This document shows, one piece after another, positions 62,670 through 64,000 of a stretch of DNA of 64,000 bases (positions within the stretch are counted from its first letter, which is position 1; every line of letters begins with the position of its first letter). Both the position numbers and the translations under genes were made by a program. The notes below the pieces were generated by a model. It did not search any database and was not told the DNA's origin. It worked only from the letters and a program-made list of their open reading frames with translations. Where the stretch lies: the NCBI RefSeq assembly GCF_018614655.1, contig NZ_JAGGOG010000025.1:1-64000 (forward strand), written 5' to 3'. This stretch comes from Pseudomonas fluorescens (GTDB taxonomy: Bacteria; Pseudomonadota; Gammaproteobacteria; Pseudomonadales; Pseudomonadaceae).

Positions 62670-64000
62670 ATGACGCGCACCCGTAAAATTCTCGCCTGGA
62701 GCTGCGCCAGCTTCGTTCTGCTTATCGCCGTCGTGGTGTTGGTCCTGGTGTTTTTTGACTGGAACCGAATCAAGCCGCCCCTCAATGCCAAAGTCTCCGA
62801 AGAACTGCATCGCCCCTTTGCCATCAATGGCAACCTGGCGGTGATCTGGCAGCGCGAGCCCGACGAAGGCGGTTGGCGTGCCTGGATTCCCTGGCCCCAC
62901 GTGGTGGCCGAAGACCTGACCCTGGGCAATCCCGAGTGGTCGAAAAATCCGCAGATGGTCACCCTCAAACGCGTAGAACTACGTGTTTCGCCCTTGCCGC
63001 TGTTGGCTCAACGCGTGGTCATCCCGCGTATCGACCTCACTGAGCCAAGTGCCGAGCTGCAGCGCATGGCCGACGGCCGCGCCAACTGGACCTTCCAATT
63101 CGATCCTAAAGACCCCAATGCCGAACCCTCCAATTGGGTGGTGGACATCGGTGCCATCGGTTTCGACAAGGGTCATGTGACCCTCGATGATAAAACCCTC
63201 AAGACCCAGCTTGATGTGGTGATCGAGTTGCTGGGCAAGCCGATCCCGTTCAACGAAATTGTGGGTGACGCTGATGCCAAAAAGGCCCTGGAAAAGGGCT
63301 CGGCACCGCAGGACTATGCTTTCAGCCTCAAGGTCAAGGGTCAGTATCACGGCCAGAAACTCGCCGGCACCGGCAAGATTGGCGGCCTGCTGGCCTTGCA
63401 GGACGCCGCCAAGCCATTCCCGTTGCAAGCCCAGGTGAAGATCGCCGACACCAGTGTTGCGCTGGCTGGCACCCTGACTGATCCGCTGAACCTCGGCGCC
63501 CTGGACTTGCGCCTGAAACTCTCGGGTAACAGTCTGGGCAACCTCTACCCGCTGACCGGCGTCACCCTGCCGGACTCGCCGGCCTACGCCACAGACGGCC
63601 ACCTGATCGCCAAGCTGCATGAGGTGGGCGGCGCGTCGTTCCGCTATGAAAACTTCAACGGCAAGATCGGCAACAGCGACATTCATGGCAACCTCGCTTA
63701 CGTCGCGAGTCAGCCCCGCCCCAAGTTGAGCGGAACGTTGGTGTCCAATCAACTGTTGATGGCTGACCTTGCGCCATTGATCGGCGCCGATTCCAACGCC
63801 AAGCAAAAAGCCCGGGGCGGCGAGAGCAAGCAACCGGCGACCAAGGTATTGCCGGTGGAGGAGTTCCGCACTGAACGCTGGCGCGATATGGATGCCGATG
63901 TGGAATTCACCGGCAAGCGCATCGTCCACAGTGCGGACTTGCCGTTTACTGATCTCTACACGCATTTGGTATTGAACGATGGCGAGCTGAGCCTGGAGCC
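62670..64000 (+). CDS. AsmA family protein, 5' part (runs off the right edge)
   Basis: 443 codons with no stop inside the window. One N-terminal transmembrane helix (about residues 9-28, SCASFVLLIAVVVLVLVFF), then a periplasmic AsmA region (EELHRPFAINGNL, RVELRVSPLPLLAQRVVIP, ANWTFQF). AsmA-like proteins resemble lipid-bridge proteins and are linked to phospholipid transport to the outer membrane; the exact role of this member is unknown. ATG at 62670 with CAGGAG upstream. Confidence 0.88.
   Translation, partial: MTRTRKILAWSCASFVLLIAVVVLVLVFFDWNRIKPPLNAKVSEELHRPFAINGNLAVIWQREPDEGGWRAWIPWPHVVAEDLTLGNPEWSKNPQMVTLKRVELRVSPLPLLAQRVVIPRIDLTEPSAELQRMADGRANWTFQFDPKDPNAEPSNWVVDIGAIGFDKGHVTLDDKTLKTQLDVVIELLGKPIPFNEIVGDADAKKALEKGSAPQDYAFSLKVKGQYHGQKLAGTGKIGGLLALQDAAKPFPLQAQVKIADTSVALAGTLTDPLNLGALDLRLKLSGNSLGNLYPLTGVTLPDSPAYATDGHLIAKLHEVGGASFRYENFNGKIGNSDIHGNLAYVASQPRPKLSGTLVSNQLLMADLAPLIGADSNAKQKARGGESKQPATKVLPVEEFRTERWRDMDADVEFTGKRIVHSADLPFTDLYTHLVLNDGELSLE

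Overview
The window reads as chromosomal DNA of a Pseudomonas of the fluorescens group. The evidence is high-GC coding sequence, protein sequences that look pseudomonad (azurin, Hfq, DesT-like regulator, ama lysine genes, a LivJHMGF-type transporter), a gene order that follows the PA4890-PA4952 part of the P. aeruginosa map as I remember it (not searched), and many short inverted-repeat (REP-type) elements of three sequence families between genes. I see no phage, insertion sequence or CRISPR array. Nearly all of it is ordinary core genome.

Layout. 1-15910: rsgA(-), orn, a TRIC-type channel gene, queG(-), then nnrD-tsaE-amiB-mutL-miaA-hfq-hflX-hflK-hflC, mostly with overlapping or near-touching ends, followed by hisZ-purA. 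16049-21450: a chemoreceptor, a ferric-iron binding protein and permease pair read leftward behind a Fur-box candidate, and two identical tRNA-Leu(CAG) genes. 21451-31235: rnr-rlmB, rpsF-rpsR-membrane protein-rplI, dnaB and ygiQ. 31379-32748: a lower-GC two-gene unit of unknown function that looks like a membrane-active toxin with a four-helix immunity protein. 32957-39853: three genes encoding transglutaminase-like, DUF2126 amidoligase-like, circularly permuted ATP-grasp and alpha-E domains, a predicted but biochemically obscure peptide-forming system. 40018-43911: a small basic protein, a LOG-type hydrolase, azurin, and the NAD salvage pair pncB-nadE. 44151-53677: a LysR regulator, the amaB-amaA pipecolate/lysine catabolic genes, and a five-gene branched-chain-amino-acid-type ABC transporter behind a near-perfect sigma-54 promoter. 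53678-54476: a non-coding segment with four DnaA-box-like sites in one orientation. 54477-64000: a short-chain dehydrogenase, a CDF cation transporter, an AGE-family epimerase, the urease accessory genes ureE-ureF-ureG-ureJ, an NlpC/P60 hydrolase, a DesT-like repressor, an exported repeat protein, and the start of an AsmA-family gene running off the right edge.

Working together: the first block joins tRNA modification (queG, tsaE, miaA), cell-wall splitting (amiB), mismatch repair (mutL), RNA chaperoning (hfq) and membrane protease control (hflKC). The ama genes and the adjacent transporter may form one uptake-and-catabolism module. The parts most worth a second look are the 31379-32748 gene pair, the 32957-39853 amidoligase cluster, the sigma-54 promoter with helically spaced upstream repeats, the DnaA-box segment, and the palindrome over the probable ygiQ promoter.
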